From Affinundibacterium seohonense (GTDB lineage: Bacteria > Pseudomonadota > Gammaproteobacteria > Burkholderiales > Burkholderiaceae_D), in NCBI RefSeq assembly GCF_014284305.1, contig NZ_JACOFW010000011.1, forward strand, positions 1 through 64,000: a stretch of 64,000 bases of DNA, in the 5' to 3' direction. Below the pieces are notes generated by a model. It worked only from the letters and a program-made list of their open reading frames with translations, did not search any database and was not told the origin of the DNA. The translations under genes and the position numbers were made by a program. This document shows positions 1-9,474 of the stretch, in pieces; positions within the stretch are counted from its first letter, which is position 1, and the number at the start of each line of letters is the position of its first letter.

Positions 1-675
1 TGGGCAACTATCTACATGTCGGGTTGAAACCCAAGGGTGGGCTCGTCGTCCCATAGCAATTCCAAATAACTTTTACGCGGCAAACAATAGCAACGTAATC
101 ATTCAATTTTAACGGATTGGATGAACTGTTAAGATACAAGGTTGGGCTGACAAGCCCAACATATCGCAAATTAGAACAGTAATCGTTGGGCTGCAAAGCC
201 CAACTTCGATCTTTCAGCGGTTGATTGTTGGGCTTCACTTTGTTCAGCGCCAACCTACTGATCCTATTTGATTCGGATACTCGTTTCGGTTGGTTTCACA
301 AATCATTACGGCATAGCATCCAGCTCCAGAACCATCAAAGCACATCCGTGGTGTAGAACCATTTCCCCACCCCATTCCATCAAACCATTTTGATCTAACC
401 CAAACTAAGTTCTTTCCGCATCTGGTCTTACCGCCTGAACAATACAAATAAAGCTACACTAGCGGCACTTTGCCGAGTGGTCTGCTTGCTGTTGGAATTT
501 CCTCGCTGCATTTGTCAATCCATCCCGAATGGAGGATACTTGCAATATGGGAATTTCTAGAGACTTTCCACTAGGTTTGATCGCCAGGTTTTTTACCCAA
601 AAACCATACGCAATCAAACATTAAAACTAAAAACGAATTGGCACTTCTTGAACTTTAAACAAGTAAGGAACAAGC
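1..675. other. Non-coding flank before gdh
   Basis: No convincing gene is visible here. The stretch holds the palindromes described at 141-254. A minus-strand frame at 244-447 (67 codons, TTG start, Cys- and Gly-rich, with GMGWGNGS and CFDGSGAGC segments) could be the tail of a broken secreted protein, but a stop lies just upstream and it has no ribosome site. A purine-rich AAGGAA at 665-670 serves the gene at 676. Confidence 0.4.
141..254. repeat. Cluster of GTTGGGCT palindromes
   Basis: Two near-perfect 20-base palindromes with arms GTTGGGCT and AGCCCAAC lie at 141-160 and 185-204, and a longer-loop relative with the arms GTTGGGCT/GCCAAC lies at 227-254. The repeated arms with different loops are typical of an intergenic repeat family. 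An 81-codon minus-strand frame across them is only a product of the repeats. Confidence 0.7.
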
Positions 676-3600
676 ATGACCTCATCCCATTTTGCCGAAC
701 TCATGGCATATGCCCAAGAACATTCTGGCTCAGCCAGCAAACGTCAAGGCGGCTTTATCGCTGCTTATTTTGAAAACACCGATCCTGATGAAATCACCAC
801 GCGTGGCGCGGCGAATTTGTTTGCCTTGGCGAACGCGCATTGGCGCTTGTTAGATTCGCCTCGTGCGGCGAATAGCCCGAAGATCCGCGTGTTTAATCCT
901 AGTTTGGCCGAAGATGGATTTGTCAGCGAACATACGGTCGTGCAGATCGTGAATGACAATATGCCTTTCCTGGTTGATTCCGTCACGATGGCGATTAACC
1001 GCAGTGGTCGTACCGCGCACTGGATCGTCCATCCTTTGATGAGCGTAGCGCGCAATGCCGATGGCAGTATTGCTGAAGTGAGTACCGTGGCGGCTGCTAC
1101 TGCAGCTGGACGCAATGATCCAGTCGAATCATTGATCTTGGTTGAATGCGATCGCATCGTTAGCGCGGCCGATCAACAAGCTCTGGTCGATGAATTGACC
1201 CACATCTTGGCAGACGTGCGTGGTGCCGTGGTTGATTGGCAGCCAATGTTGAGTCGCGTCAAAGAACTCATCACCGCCTCAGAAAAATTCACAGGCACGC
1301 ACCAAAGTCATGGCGAAGGTATCGCCTTCTTACGCTGGTTAGAAGACCGCCATTTCACTTTCCTCGGTGCGCGTGATTACGAACTCAAACGTAGTGGCAA
1401 TCAAGTCAGCCTAGTCGCCTTAGCAGATTCTGGCCTCGGCATCTTGCGCGGCAAAGTGCAAACCAACGAAACGCTGTTGCCACCGGAAGTGGTCGCCTTG
1501 ATCGATTCCGAAGAAACCGTATTGGTCACCAAAGCCATGACGCGCGCCACCGTGCATCGTCCAGCTTGGCTTGATTACATCGCCGTCAAACGCTTTAACG
1601 ATGCGGGTGAAGTCATCGGTGAATCCCGCTTCCTCGGCCTCTACACTTCTACAGCTTACTCCGCGCCCGTCAGCGAAATCCCACAAGTACGTCAACGCAC
1701 AGCCGCCGTCATGAGCGCAGCGGGCGTTGTGCCTGAGAGCCATGCAGCAAAAGCCTTGCAATCGATTCTCGATGACTATCCACGTGACGAATTATTCCAA
1801 GTCGATACCGCCACTTTGACTGACCACGCGATTGGTATTTTGCGTTTGCAAGAACGTCAGCGTGTACGTTTGTTCTTGCGTCGTGATCCGTTTGGGCGTT
1901 TCACTTCTGCGCAAGTATTCGTGCCACGTGATCGCTACAACACCGAGCTGCGCGTCAAAATTAGTAGCGAATTAATGGCGGCATTAGATGGTCATTCCAT
2001 CGAATTCACACCGATGTTGACCGACAGCCCATTAGCGCGTATCCATTATTTGGTACGTGCCAAAACCGATGCGCCGATGAGCACCAATGTGAACGTCTCC
2101 GCACTCGAAGCGCGCATCGCCAAACTCGCCCAGCGTTGGGAAGATGATTGCAGCACAGAGCTCTTGCGTACGCATGGCGAAGGCCGTGGTCTGGATTTGG
2201 CAAATCGTTTTGCCAATGCTTTCCCTAGCGCGTATCGCGAAGATTTCACGCCACAAGGCGGTGCCGAAGATGCGGATATCTTGTCGCATCTGTCCAAAGC
2301 ATCCCCATTGGCGGTTAAGTTGTATCGTCCACTCGATGCAGTCGCTGGCTTGTTGCGCTTTAAGATTTACAACACCTCTAAAGTGGCTTTGTCAGACTCT
2401 CTGCCAGTGCTAGAACGCATGGGCGCACGCGTGCTCGACGAGCATCCATATCACGTGGCCGATGGCGAGAGCGAATTGTGGATTCATGATCTGGGTTTGC
2501 AATTACCAGTCGCCACCGATTTGACAGCGGTCAAAGCCCGCTTCGAAGAATTATTCTGCCAAGCATGGCGTGGCGAAGTGGAAAGCGATGACTTAAATCG
2601 CTTAGTCTTGAACACAGCCCTCGACGCACGCTCCATCGGCGTCTTGCGCGCTTGCTCACGCTACTTCAAACAACTCGGTTTCGCGTACAGCCAAAACTAT
2701 ATCGAAGCCGCATTGAACAAAAACTGTGGCATCACACAATTGATCGCAGAATTATTCGGCGCACGTTTCAAACCAGATTTTGTTGGTGATCGTGACGCAG
2801 CACAAAAGCATATCCGCGAACAAATCGAAGCCGCGATGAGCCAAGTCGCCAGCCTCGACGAAGACCGCATCTTGCGCCAATTCATCGCCACCATCTTGGC
2901 GACACTGCGTACCAACTTGTGGCAAACCACAGAGACAGGCGCTTTCAAATCCTACATGAGTTTTAAACTCAATCCACGCGAAGTACCAGGCGTGCCAGAA
3001 CCAAAACCGCTATTCGAAATCTGGGTCTATTCCCCACGTGTCGAAGGCGTACATTTACGCGGCGGTAAAGTGGCTCGCGGTGGTTTGCGCTGGTCGGATC
3101 GTCGTGAAGATTTCCGTACCGAGATTCTCGGTTTGGTCAAAGCGCAGCAAGTCAAAAACACCGTCATCGTGCCAGTCGGTTCCAAAGGTGGTTTTGTCCT
3201 CAAAAATCCACCAGCGATGAGCGACCGCGAAGCCTATCAAGCGGAAGGCGTAGCGTGCTACAAAATCTTCTTGTCCGGCATGTTGGACGTGACCGATAAC
3301 ATCGTCAAAGGTAATGTCGTACCACCGACCAAAGTCGTGCGCCATGATCCAGATGATCCTTACTTGGTCGTTGCGGCCGACAAAGGCACGGCAACTTTCT
3401 CAGATATCGCTAACGGCGTCTCCGCGGATTATGGCTTTTGGCTAGGCGATGCATTTGCCTCTGGTGGCTCGGTCGGTTACGACCATAAAAAAATGGGCAT
3501 CACCGCACGCGGTGCATGGGAATCGGTCAAACGTCATTTCCGCTCATTCGGTCACAACACGCAGACCACACCATTCACGGTCGCGGGTATCGGCGATATG

Positions 3601-5442
3601 TCTGGCGACGTGTTTGGTAACGGCATGCTGTTGTCCGAACAAATTAAATTGCTAGTCGCATTCGATCATCGCCATATTTTTATCGACCCAAATCCAGATG
3701 TCGCTAAGTCATTCGCCGAACGTCAGCGCATGTTCAATCTGCCGCGCTCCAGCTGGGAAGATTACGACAAGAGCCTGATCTCCAAAGGCGGTGGCGTCTA
3801 TCCACGTGGTGCCAAGTCAATTAGCCTGACACCAGAAGCACGCGCCGTCTTAGGCATAGAGACCGAAGAACTCACGCCAGTCGAATTGCTCAAAGCAATC
3901 TTGCAAGCGCCAGTCGATTTGCTCTATAACGGCGGTATCGGTACCTACGTCAAAGCGACCTACGAAACCCACGCCCAAGTCGGCGACAAATCCAGCGATG
4001 CTTTCCGCGTCAACGGTAACGAGCTGCGCTGCAAAGTCTTGGCAGAGGGCGGTAACCTCGGTTGCACCCAAAACGGTCGTATCGAATTCGCGCAAAAAGG
4101 TGGCCGCATTTACACCGACGCGATTGATAACTCCGCTGGTGTCGATTGCTCCGATCACGAAGTCAATATCAAAATCTTGGTCGGCGCGATCACCGAAGCA
4201 GGCGATCTCACGCTCAAACAACGCAATGACCTGTTAGCCTCGATGACCGATGAAGTCGGCCACTTAGTCTTAACCGACAACTACTACCAAGGCCAGGCAC
4301 TCGACATCGCTTGCCACCGTCCTTTGTATGTACTCGATGGTCAACAACGCCTGATGCAAACTTTAGAGCGCCAAGGCCGCTTGAATCGTGCGATTGAATT
4401 CCTCCCATCCGATGAAGAAATCGCCCGTCGCCGCGCGCACAAACAAGGCCTCACCGCACCAGAAAACGCCGTCGTTTTGGCCTACGCCAAGATGGCAGTG
4501 TTTGATGAATTGGTCGCCTCTAATTTGCCAGACGACCCATTCTTCAGCCGTGCTTTAAAAGCCTACTTCCCACAAGTTTTGTCTGAGAAGTTTGCCGATG
4601 CCATCGCCAATCATCAATTGAAACGTGAAATCATCGCGACCTTTATCACCAACACCGTGGTCAATCGCACTGGCGCGACTTTTGTGAATTTCATCGCCTC
4701 AGAAGCCGCCGCTTCCGCCGCCGATGTGATCCGCGCCTTCACGCTGGCACGCGAGATTTTTGATCTGGAAGCATTGTGGGATCAAATCGATGCGCTCGAT
4801 TACAAAGTCGATTCTAAATTGCAGTTAGACCTGCTCAGCAAATTGACAGCCATCGCACAACGCGCCTCACGCTGGATGCTACGCGCCCGCACTGCGAACG
4901 CCGACTTGCCAACACTGATCCAACGCTACCAACCAGGCGCACGTGAACTACGCGCCAACGTAGCGACTTGGTTACCAGCCGCAGCCTACGCCAGCTTACA
5001 AGAAGCCAGCGCAGCCTTGGTCAAAGCCGGCGTCGAAGCAGGCCTAGCTGAAAACTTAGCCGCGCTGGAATTCATCTTCCCAGCATTGGACTTAGTCGAT
5101 CTGGCACAAAGCACAGGCAGTGATTTAGAAAAAGCCGCTCGCACTTATTTTGGCGTCGATGCCGAATTAGGATTAACCGGATGGCGCGATCAAATCAACC
5201 GCCTGCCAACCGACACGCTATGGCAAACACAAGCCCGCGGCAGCGCCCGCGACGACGTGTATTCCATCGCCAGCCAAGTCACCAAATCACTGCTATCACG
5301 CCAAGAAGACATCGCAACATGGCGCGAACAACACACAGCAGCGATCGTGAAGTTGAATCAATTGTTGGCGACGATTACAACGCAGGGTGCGGATTTGGCG
5401 CCGGTGTCTGTGGCTTTGCGGGAGTTGCGTAGTTTGGCTTGA
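676..5442 (+). CDS. gdhB: NAD-specific glutamate dehydrogenase, large (180 kDa-type)
   Basis: Catalyses NAD-linked oxidative deamination of glutamate to 2-oxoglutarate and ammonia in the cytoplasm, usually as a catabolic enzyme. At 1588 residues it has the usual length of the large Bac_GDH family. Visible marks are the glutamate-site block GGLRWSDR-EDFRTEILGL near residue 805, GSKGGF with the probable catalytic Lys837, the block KMGITARGAWESV and the nucleotide-binding AGIGDMSGDVFGNG at 970-983. The long N-terminal half carries the ACT-like regulatory part of this family, and the C-terminal part is helical. AAGGAA sits 5 bases before the ATG. The gene stands alone, closed by a strong terminator. 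The symbol follows Pseudomonas usage; other species call it gdhA or gdh2. Confidence 0.97.
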   Translation: MTSSHFAELMAYAQEHSGSASKRQGGFIAAYFENTDPDEITTRGAANLFALANAHWRLLDSPRAANSPKIRVFNPSLAEDGFVSEHTVVQIVNDNMPFLVDSVTMAINRSGRTAHWIVHPLMSVARNADGSIAEVSTVAAATAAGRNDPVESLILVECDRIVSAADQQALVDELTHILADVRGAVVDWQPMLSRVKELITASEKFTGTHQSHGEGIAFLRWLEDRHFTFLGARDYELKRSGNQVSLVALADSGLGILRGKVQTNETLLPPEVVALIDSEETVLVTKAMTRATVHRPAWLDYIAVKRFNDAGEVIGESRFLGLYTSTAYSAPVSEIPQVRQRTAAVMSAAGVVPESHAAKALQSILDDYPRDELFQVDTATLTDHAIGILRLQERQRVRLFLRRDPFGRFTSAQVFVPRDRYNTELRVKISSELMAALDGHSIEFTPMLTDSPLARIHYLVRAKTDAPMSTNVNVSALEARIAKLAQRWEDDCSTELLRTHGEGRGLDLANRFANAFPSAYREDFTPQGGAEDADILSHLSKASPLAVKLYRPLDAVAGLLRFKIYNTSKVALSDSLPVLERMGARVLDEHPYHVADGESELWIHDLGLQLPVATDLTAVKARFEELFCQAWRGEVESDDLNRLVLNTALDARSIGVLRACSRYFKQLGFAYSQNYIEAALNKNCGITQLIAELFGARFKPDFVGDRDAAQKHIREQIEAAMSQVASLDEDRILRQFIATILATLRTNLWQTTETGAFKSYMSFKLNPREVPGVPEPKPLFEIWVYSPRVEGVHLRGGKVARGGLRWSDRREDFRTEILGLVKAQQVKNTVIVPVGSKGGFVLKNPPAMSDREAYQAEGVACYKIFLSGMLDVTDNIVKGNVVPPTKVVRHDPDDPYLVVAADKGTATFSDIANGVSADYGFWLGDAFASGGSVGYDHKKMGITARGAWESVKRHFRSFGHNTQTTPFTVAGIGDMSGDVFGNGMLLSEQIKLLVAFDHRHIFIDPNPDVAKSFAERQRMFNLPRSSWEDYDKSLISKGGGVYPRGAKSISLTPEARAVLGIETEELTPVELLKAILQAPVDLLYNGGIGTYVKATYETHAQVGDKSSDAFRVNGNELRCKVLAEGGNLGCTQNGRIEFAQKGGRIYTDAIDNSAGVDCSDHEVNIKILVGAITEAGDLTLKQRNDLLASMTDEVGHLVLTDNYYQGQALDIACHRPLYVLDGQQRLMQTLERQGRLNRAIEFLPSDEEIARRRAHKQGLTAPENAVVLAYAKMAVFDELVASNLPDDPFFSRALKAYFPQVLSEKFADAIANHQLKREIIATFITNTVVNRTGATFVNFIASEAAASAADVIRAFTLAREIFDLEALWDQIDALDYKVDSKLQLDLLSKLTAIAQRASRWMLRARTANADLPTLIQRYQPGARELRANVATWLPAAAYASLQEASAALVKAGVEAGLAENLAALEFIFPALDLVDLAQSTGSDLEKAARTYFGVDAELGLTGWRDQINRLPTDTLWQTQARGSARDDVYSIASQVTKSLLSRQEDIATWREQHTAAIVKLNQLLATITTQGADLAPVSVALRELRSLA

Positions 5443-5457
5443 GGTTGTTGAGTCCTG

Positions 5458-5492
5458 AAGGGCGAGCACGGATTGTGTGTTCGCCCTTTTTG
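5458..5492 (+). terminator. Rho-independent terminator of gdh
   Basis: A 12-pair stem (arms 5458-5469 and 5477-5488, one G-U pair, 7-base loop) ends in a run of T. It separates gdh from the AT-rich gene that follows. Confidence 0.9.
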
Positions 5493-5661
5493 TTTTTGTG
5501 AATTGGTAAAGATTCACAGTGTGAAATATGTGTGATGATGTTGTATTTCAAGAATTGCTTCCATTTTTTCCGATGTATTGAAATTTCTCAATCAGCATTC
5601 AGTCTCGTTTCAATACATAACAACTAATAATTTCAAGCTTCATCTCAATTCAGGAGCACAA

Positions 5662-8600
5662 ATGTCGAACGATTTTCCGTCACCAATAATAAAAGCGATT
5701 GAATCTGGGAATGCAATACTGTTTTTAGGAGCAGGAGCATCTTACGATGCAATCTTGGGCGGGAGCGCTACACGAATTACTGCAGATATAGTGCGAAATA
5801 GGCTTTCTGATGAATTTCTCGACGGTTCACACAAGAGCAAGTCTTTAATGACCGTCGCTGATTATGCCCGAAGTGAGGCATCCCTAGAAAAAGTTCAGAT
5901 TTTTATAAGGAAAATATTTATAGATTTAGGACCAGCACCATTTCATCTCAAAATACCTACCTTTCGTTGGAGGGCAATAGTTTCGACAAACTACGATTTG
6001 GTTGTTGAACGTGCGTACGAAAACTCTCCGGAGCGTCTTCAGAACCTTGTCGCAGTGACTAAAGATGGAGATGAGCTAGAAAAGGCATTGGCTGGACAAA
6101 ATACAGTGCCATACTTAAAGCTGCATGGCTGTATAAATAATTTCAATGATAAAGACGTCCCAATAGTCCTTGATTCCAACGAATACGCAAAATTTACCAA
6201 AGGACGTGGAAATCTAGTAAGGACATTTAAAGAGTGGGCTACTCAATCTCCTATCATCTTCTGTGGTTACAGCTTGGGTGATGAAAACATTAAAGAAATT
6301 CTCTTTGATATAGGTGATTCAAGTCAAAGTAGAGACTCATATTTGTATGTAGATATTTCATTCGATGAAATTCAAAAGAGATTTTGGCAAGGTAGGAGGA
6401 TTACGCCGTTTCAGGCAGATTTTAAGGGTTTCTTAGATGCCCTAGATACAAAAATCCCTGAAACGAATCGAAAATTGGCATCTCTTTTTTCTAGATCTGA
6501 CTTGACTATCAGCAAATGGATTCCATCGCACGATAATCCATCGCTAGAGCTTCTTGAATATTTAACTAACGAGTTAACGCACGTAACACCAGATTCTAAA
6601 AATGGAAGTGCAATCAACCCTAAAAACTTTTATTGCGGCCTAGACGTCTCATTCAATCCCATATATGAGGGACTAGACATAACACGAAATGCGACAACCG
6701 AAGTTCTTAATCACGCTGTATTGGATAGTCTGAATAGTACTGAGTCAAAACTTTTTGTCATCAAAGGTTATGCTGGTTGTGGAAAATCAGTGTTGGCAAA
6801 GCGAGTGGCAATTGAAACATCACAATTACTTGATTCACCCCTTACGGTTTGGTTAAATGAGGGGGCAGTAATTCGACCAAGCCTAGTATTCGAACTACAG
6901 AAATTGGTGCAAAGTCGAATCTATTTCTTCATTGATGATGTTGTTGAGCATCAAGAGTCGTTGGTAAGATTTGTAGAAATGGCGTTTCAACAGAAGCTCC
7001 TAATTACAATTATTGTTTGCGCGCGAACAAATGAATTGAATATTTATGGACAAGAATTGCAGAGAAGGATCTCTCGCGAGTTCGAAATTCATGATCTTGA
7101 GAAAAACGAAGTTAATAGCCTCTTAGATAAACTATCACAAAGTAAAATACTTGGCCCACTGGAACAGTATTCCGAATCGGAAAGAAAAATATTTATTGAA
7201 AAATTCTACGATCAACAATTGTTAGTGGCGCTCCATGAAATAACCTTTGGAGATAGTTTTGAAGATATTTTAATTAGTGAATTCGAGAAAATCCAACCGC
7301 GCGAAGCCCAGCAACTTTATTTAGACATTTGCTCTTTACATCAATCCGGTGTTGGGGTTCGTGCTGGTTTGTTGTCTAGAATAAGCGGCCTACCAATTTC
7401 AACATTAAACGAATATTTACACGGACCGCTAGCAAGAGTTATTCGGGCGAATTTTGATAGGCACTATCGAGATCTGGTCTATAAAAGTAGGCATAATGAG
7501 ATTGCAAAAATGGTATTTTCGCTTGCCATAGCAGATCCTGAGGCGAGAACATTTCAGTTGATAAGAATTTTGTCTAAGATTGATTTAGATTACTCTAGCG
7601 ATAGAAAATCATATTTTGAACTCGTGAAGGGGCGGCGGTTAGCAGATCTTTTCGAGAGAAAACAATTTGCAATAGCAGTTTTTGATGCAGCTGAGGAGGC
7701 AAACCCATCTCCCTCGTACCTTTGGCATCAACGCGCGATTTTGGAATTATTTCATCGCGAGGGGAGTACTGAATTAGCATCTGAATATTTGCGAAAAGCC
7801 GAGATTGAGAATAAGGGAACTGGATTCAGTGATGCGGGTATCCAACATACAAAAGCAAACTTGTTAAGGAAAAAAGCACTTGCGTCACAGTCTAGTGTGG
7901 AGCGTGAACGTTATAGAGCGGATGCTAGAAGTATTTTAAAGCCTCAATTACAAAGAAAAAATTCGCATCCAGAGCATTTACTTGGGCAGGTATTATTGGA
8001 TGAACTAAAGGACTATTTCAGTCAAGATTTTAGTAAGGAGACTGAGGATCGTCGCGAAATAAGAGAACAAGCAATTATTCGAATCACGAACGAGCTATCA
8101 CAACTAATTGAAAATTATTTGAAATTAAATACCGGTGACGGCCCGATGACCATATTGAGGTCAGAGTTTTTAAAAGCAATGGGGAAGCAACCGCAAGCGC
8201 TTGATGTCTTAAATAGATTTCACGATCGAAATCCTGAAAACACTTCGATCACTAGAGTATTAGGAGAGGCGCTATCTTCAGCTGACAAAATTGATGAAGG
8301 AATTGCAGTCCTCAAGAGTGCGGTACTCGTATCTCCCAATGATAAACAAGCTTGCCTATCTTTAGCTAAATTACTCATAAAGAAAAATGAGTTTGAAACA
8401 CCAGATTCAATTTTGTCGCATCTCCGACGAAGCTTCTCCGATGGCGATAGTCATTATGAAGCAAGGTTAATTTATGCGCGATGTAATTTATTGTATGGCG
8501 ATGTCTCTAAAGGAAAGGATGAGTTCCAAAGTTTACGTCAAACATATTTGCAAAATAAAGATAGAGTTGGCTATGAAGTACGTTTACCTGACGGAGCGCT

Positions 8601-8805
8601 ACGACGTTATCTTGGCACAGTTCAAAGCAAGCAAGCTGGATACGGATTTATTTATTCAAGCGAATTAAGATTTCATATTTTTTTCACACCCAAATCACTT
8701 AGTAAAACCGATTGGTCAGTAGTCGCAAGTGGCGCAATCATTGAATTTAGTCTAGGATTTTCGTATAAGGGACCAGTCGCTATTGACGTAAGAATTAAAG
8801 ATTGA
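5662..8805 (+). CDS. SIR2-STAND NTPase-TPR protein with C-terminal cold-shock-like domain
   Basis: Start chosen at ATG 5662 (1047 residues) because AGGAG lies 5 bases upstream; a longer TTG frame has no such site. The N-terminal domain is SIR2-like: GAGAS at 23-27 (NAD site), TNYD at 109-112, KLHG with candidate catalytic His155, GYSLGD at 202-207. A STAND-type P-loop NTPase follows: Walker A GYAGCGKS at 369-376 and Walker B IYFFIDD at 420-426. The region from about 680 to 970 is helical and TPR-like. The last ~67 residues (LGTVQ, GYGFIY, IFF, then GAIIEFSLGF and GPVAIDV) fit a cold-shock/S1-type OB fold. Known SIR2-STAND proteins such as Avs5 sense phage proteins and deplete NAD; such a role here is inference. 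The gene is clearly more AT-rich than its neighbours and stands alone, which suggests transfer. Confidence 0.85.
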   Translation: MSNDFPSPIIKAIESGNAILFLGAGASYDAILGGSATRITADIVRNRLSDEFLDGSHKSKSLMTVADYARSEASLEKVQIFIRKIFIDLGPAPFHLKIPTFRWRAIVSTNYDLVVERAYENSPERLQNLVAVTKDGDELEKALAGQNTVPYLKLHGCINNFNDKDVPIVLDSNEYAKFTKGRGNLVRTFKEWATQSPIIFCGYSLGDENIKEILFDIGDSSQSRDSYLYVDISFDEIQKRFWQGRRITPFQADFKGFLDALDTKIPETNRKLASLFSRSDLTISKWIPSHDNPSLELLEYLTNELTHVTPDSKNGSAINPKNFYCGLDVSFNPIYEGLDITRNATTEVLNHAVLDSLNSTESKLFVIKGYAGCGKSVLAKRVAIETSQLLDSPLTVWLNEGAVIRPSLVFELQKLVQSRIYFFIDDVVEHQESLVRFVEMAFQQKLLITIIVCARTNELNIYGQELQRRISREFEIHDLEKNEVNSLLDKLSQSKILGPLEQYSESERKIFIEKFYDQQLLVALHEITFGDSFEDILISEFEKIQPREAQQLYLDICSLHQSGVGVRAGLLSRISGLPISTLNEYLHGPLARVIRANFDRHYRDLVYKSRHNEIAKMVFSLAIADPEARTFQLIRILSKIDLDYSSDRKSYFELVKGRRLADLFERKQFAIAVFDAAEEANPSPSYLWHQRAILELFHREGSTELASEYLRKAEIENKGTGFSDAGIQHTKANLLRKKALASQSSVERERYRADARSILKPQLQRKNSHPEHLLGQVLLDELKDYFSQDFSKETEDRREIREQAIIRITNELSQLIENYLKLNTGDGPMTILRSEFLKAMGKQPQALDVLNRFHDRNPENTSITRVLGEALSSADKIDEGIAVLKSAVLVSPNDKQACLSLAKLLIKKNEFETPDSILSHLRRSFSDGDSHYEARLIYARCNLLYGDVSKGKDEFQSLRQTYLQNKDRVGYEVRLPDGALRRYLGTVQSKQAGYGFIYSSELRFHIFFTPKSLSKTDWSVVASGAIIEFSLGFSYKGPVAIDVRIKD

Positions 8806-8896
8806 CCAATTTTGGTCAGCTTTGACGTTGAGCAATTCATGATATTACTTAAACTTATTTATTTTTAACTGCTATTTAATTTTTTGGAGATTGATT

Positions 8897-9079
8897 ATGG
8901 CTAGGTATGGAGTTGAGGCAGTCGCTTATGATAAAGATGGTCGGAGATTAAATGGAAATACTCATTCAATTGATGCGAGTAGTGCCGCCGAGGCTGAACG
9001 AATTGCCGCGAGCCGACAGAAATTTCAAGTTGGAACCGTAAAGGTCGAAACACGAATTATCCACAAATCCGATAAATAG
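8897..9079 (+). CDS. Small hypothetical protein next to the SIR2-STAND gene
   Basis: A 60-residue soluble protein of unknown function starting at ATG 8897 with GGAGA 6 bases upstream. It begins MARYGVEAVAYDKDGRRL, predicts as strand-turn-strand, then an Ala/Glu-rich helix (SSAAEAERIAASRQ) and a final strand (VGTVKVETRII), so a compact alpha/beta fold is likely. No transmembrane segment or metal motif is seen. It follows the SIR2-STAND gene by about 90 bases on the same strand in the same AT-rich segment, before the REP-rich island begins. It may be an accessory part of that locus, but proximity is the only evidence. Confidence 0.65.
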   Translation: MARYGVEAVAYDKDGRRLNGNTHSIDASSAAEAERIAASRQKFQVGTVKVETRIIHKSDK

Positions 9080-9149
9080 ATAAAAAGAGAAGCACTAAAG
9101 CAGAGGGGCACCCATTAGCCCCCGGTAGTCAAGAAATCGAATGAAGCAA

Positions 9150-9323
9150 GGGGTCAAGTCTTGACACAACACATTAATGATTTGATCGAAGTGCATGAAT
9201 TTGGCGTAAGGTGAATCGTAGAAGTATAGACTCGATCTTTGAACGAGCTCCTTCTATTTTGTATGATTCTGAAGTGACTCAAATTGCGATGGAGATTTAG
9301 TGACGTTTCATGTCAAGACTCGA
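9150..9323. repeat. Non-autonomous REP unit, family A
   Basis: Opens with GGGGTCAAGTCTTGAC and closes with the inverted end ATGTCAAGACTCGA, with about 140 non-coding bases inside. The left half recurs at 20543 and the right half (GTGACTCAAATTGCGA, then ATGTCAAGACTTGACC) at 17110-17194. It shares its end sequence with the repeat just before the first RAYT. The stretch 9080-9474 contains nothing else that I can recognise. Confidence 0.65.
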
Positions 9324-9429
9324 TCTCTGAATGAGATTTTAGCTGGCATTTAAGTCAAATATTTGGAGATCGGATCAGTTCTTCAACCGAAATTCCTACA
9401 CTGCGATATCGAAAGTAAAAATGAACATT

Positions 9430-9456
9430 GGGGTCAGGTCTTGACATGACACATTT
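9430..9456. repeat. REP family A end before RAYT 1
   Basis: GGGGTCAGGTCTTGACAT followed by GACACAT, matching the left end of the unit at 9150. It lies 18 bases before the first transposase start codon and is probably the left REP end used by that transposase. Confidence 0.6.
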
Positions 9457-9474
9457 TTGAACTAGACTACCCCC

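Noticed and set aside
8-253. 81-codon minus-strand frame
   Set aside because: It is a translation of the GTTGGGCT palindromes, with no ribosome site or protein-like composition.
765-1157. Long antisense frames inside gdh
   Set aside because: They mirror a highly conserved gene with strong codon bias; no independent start signals.
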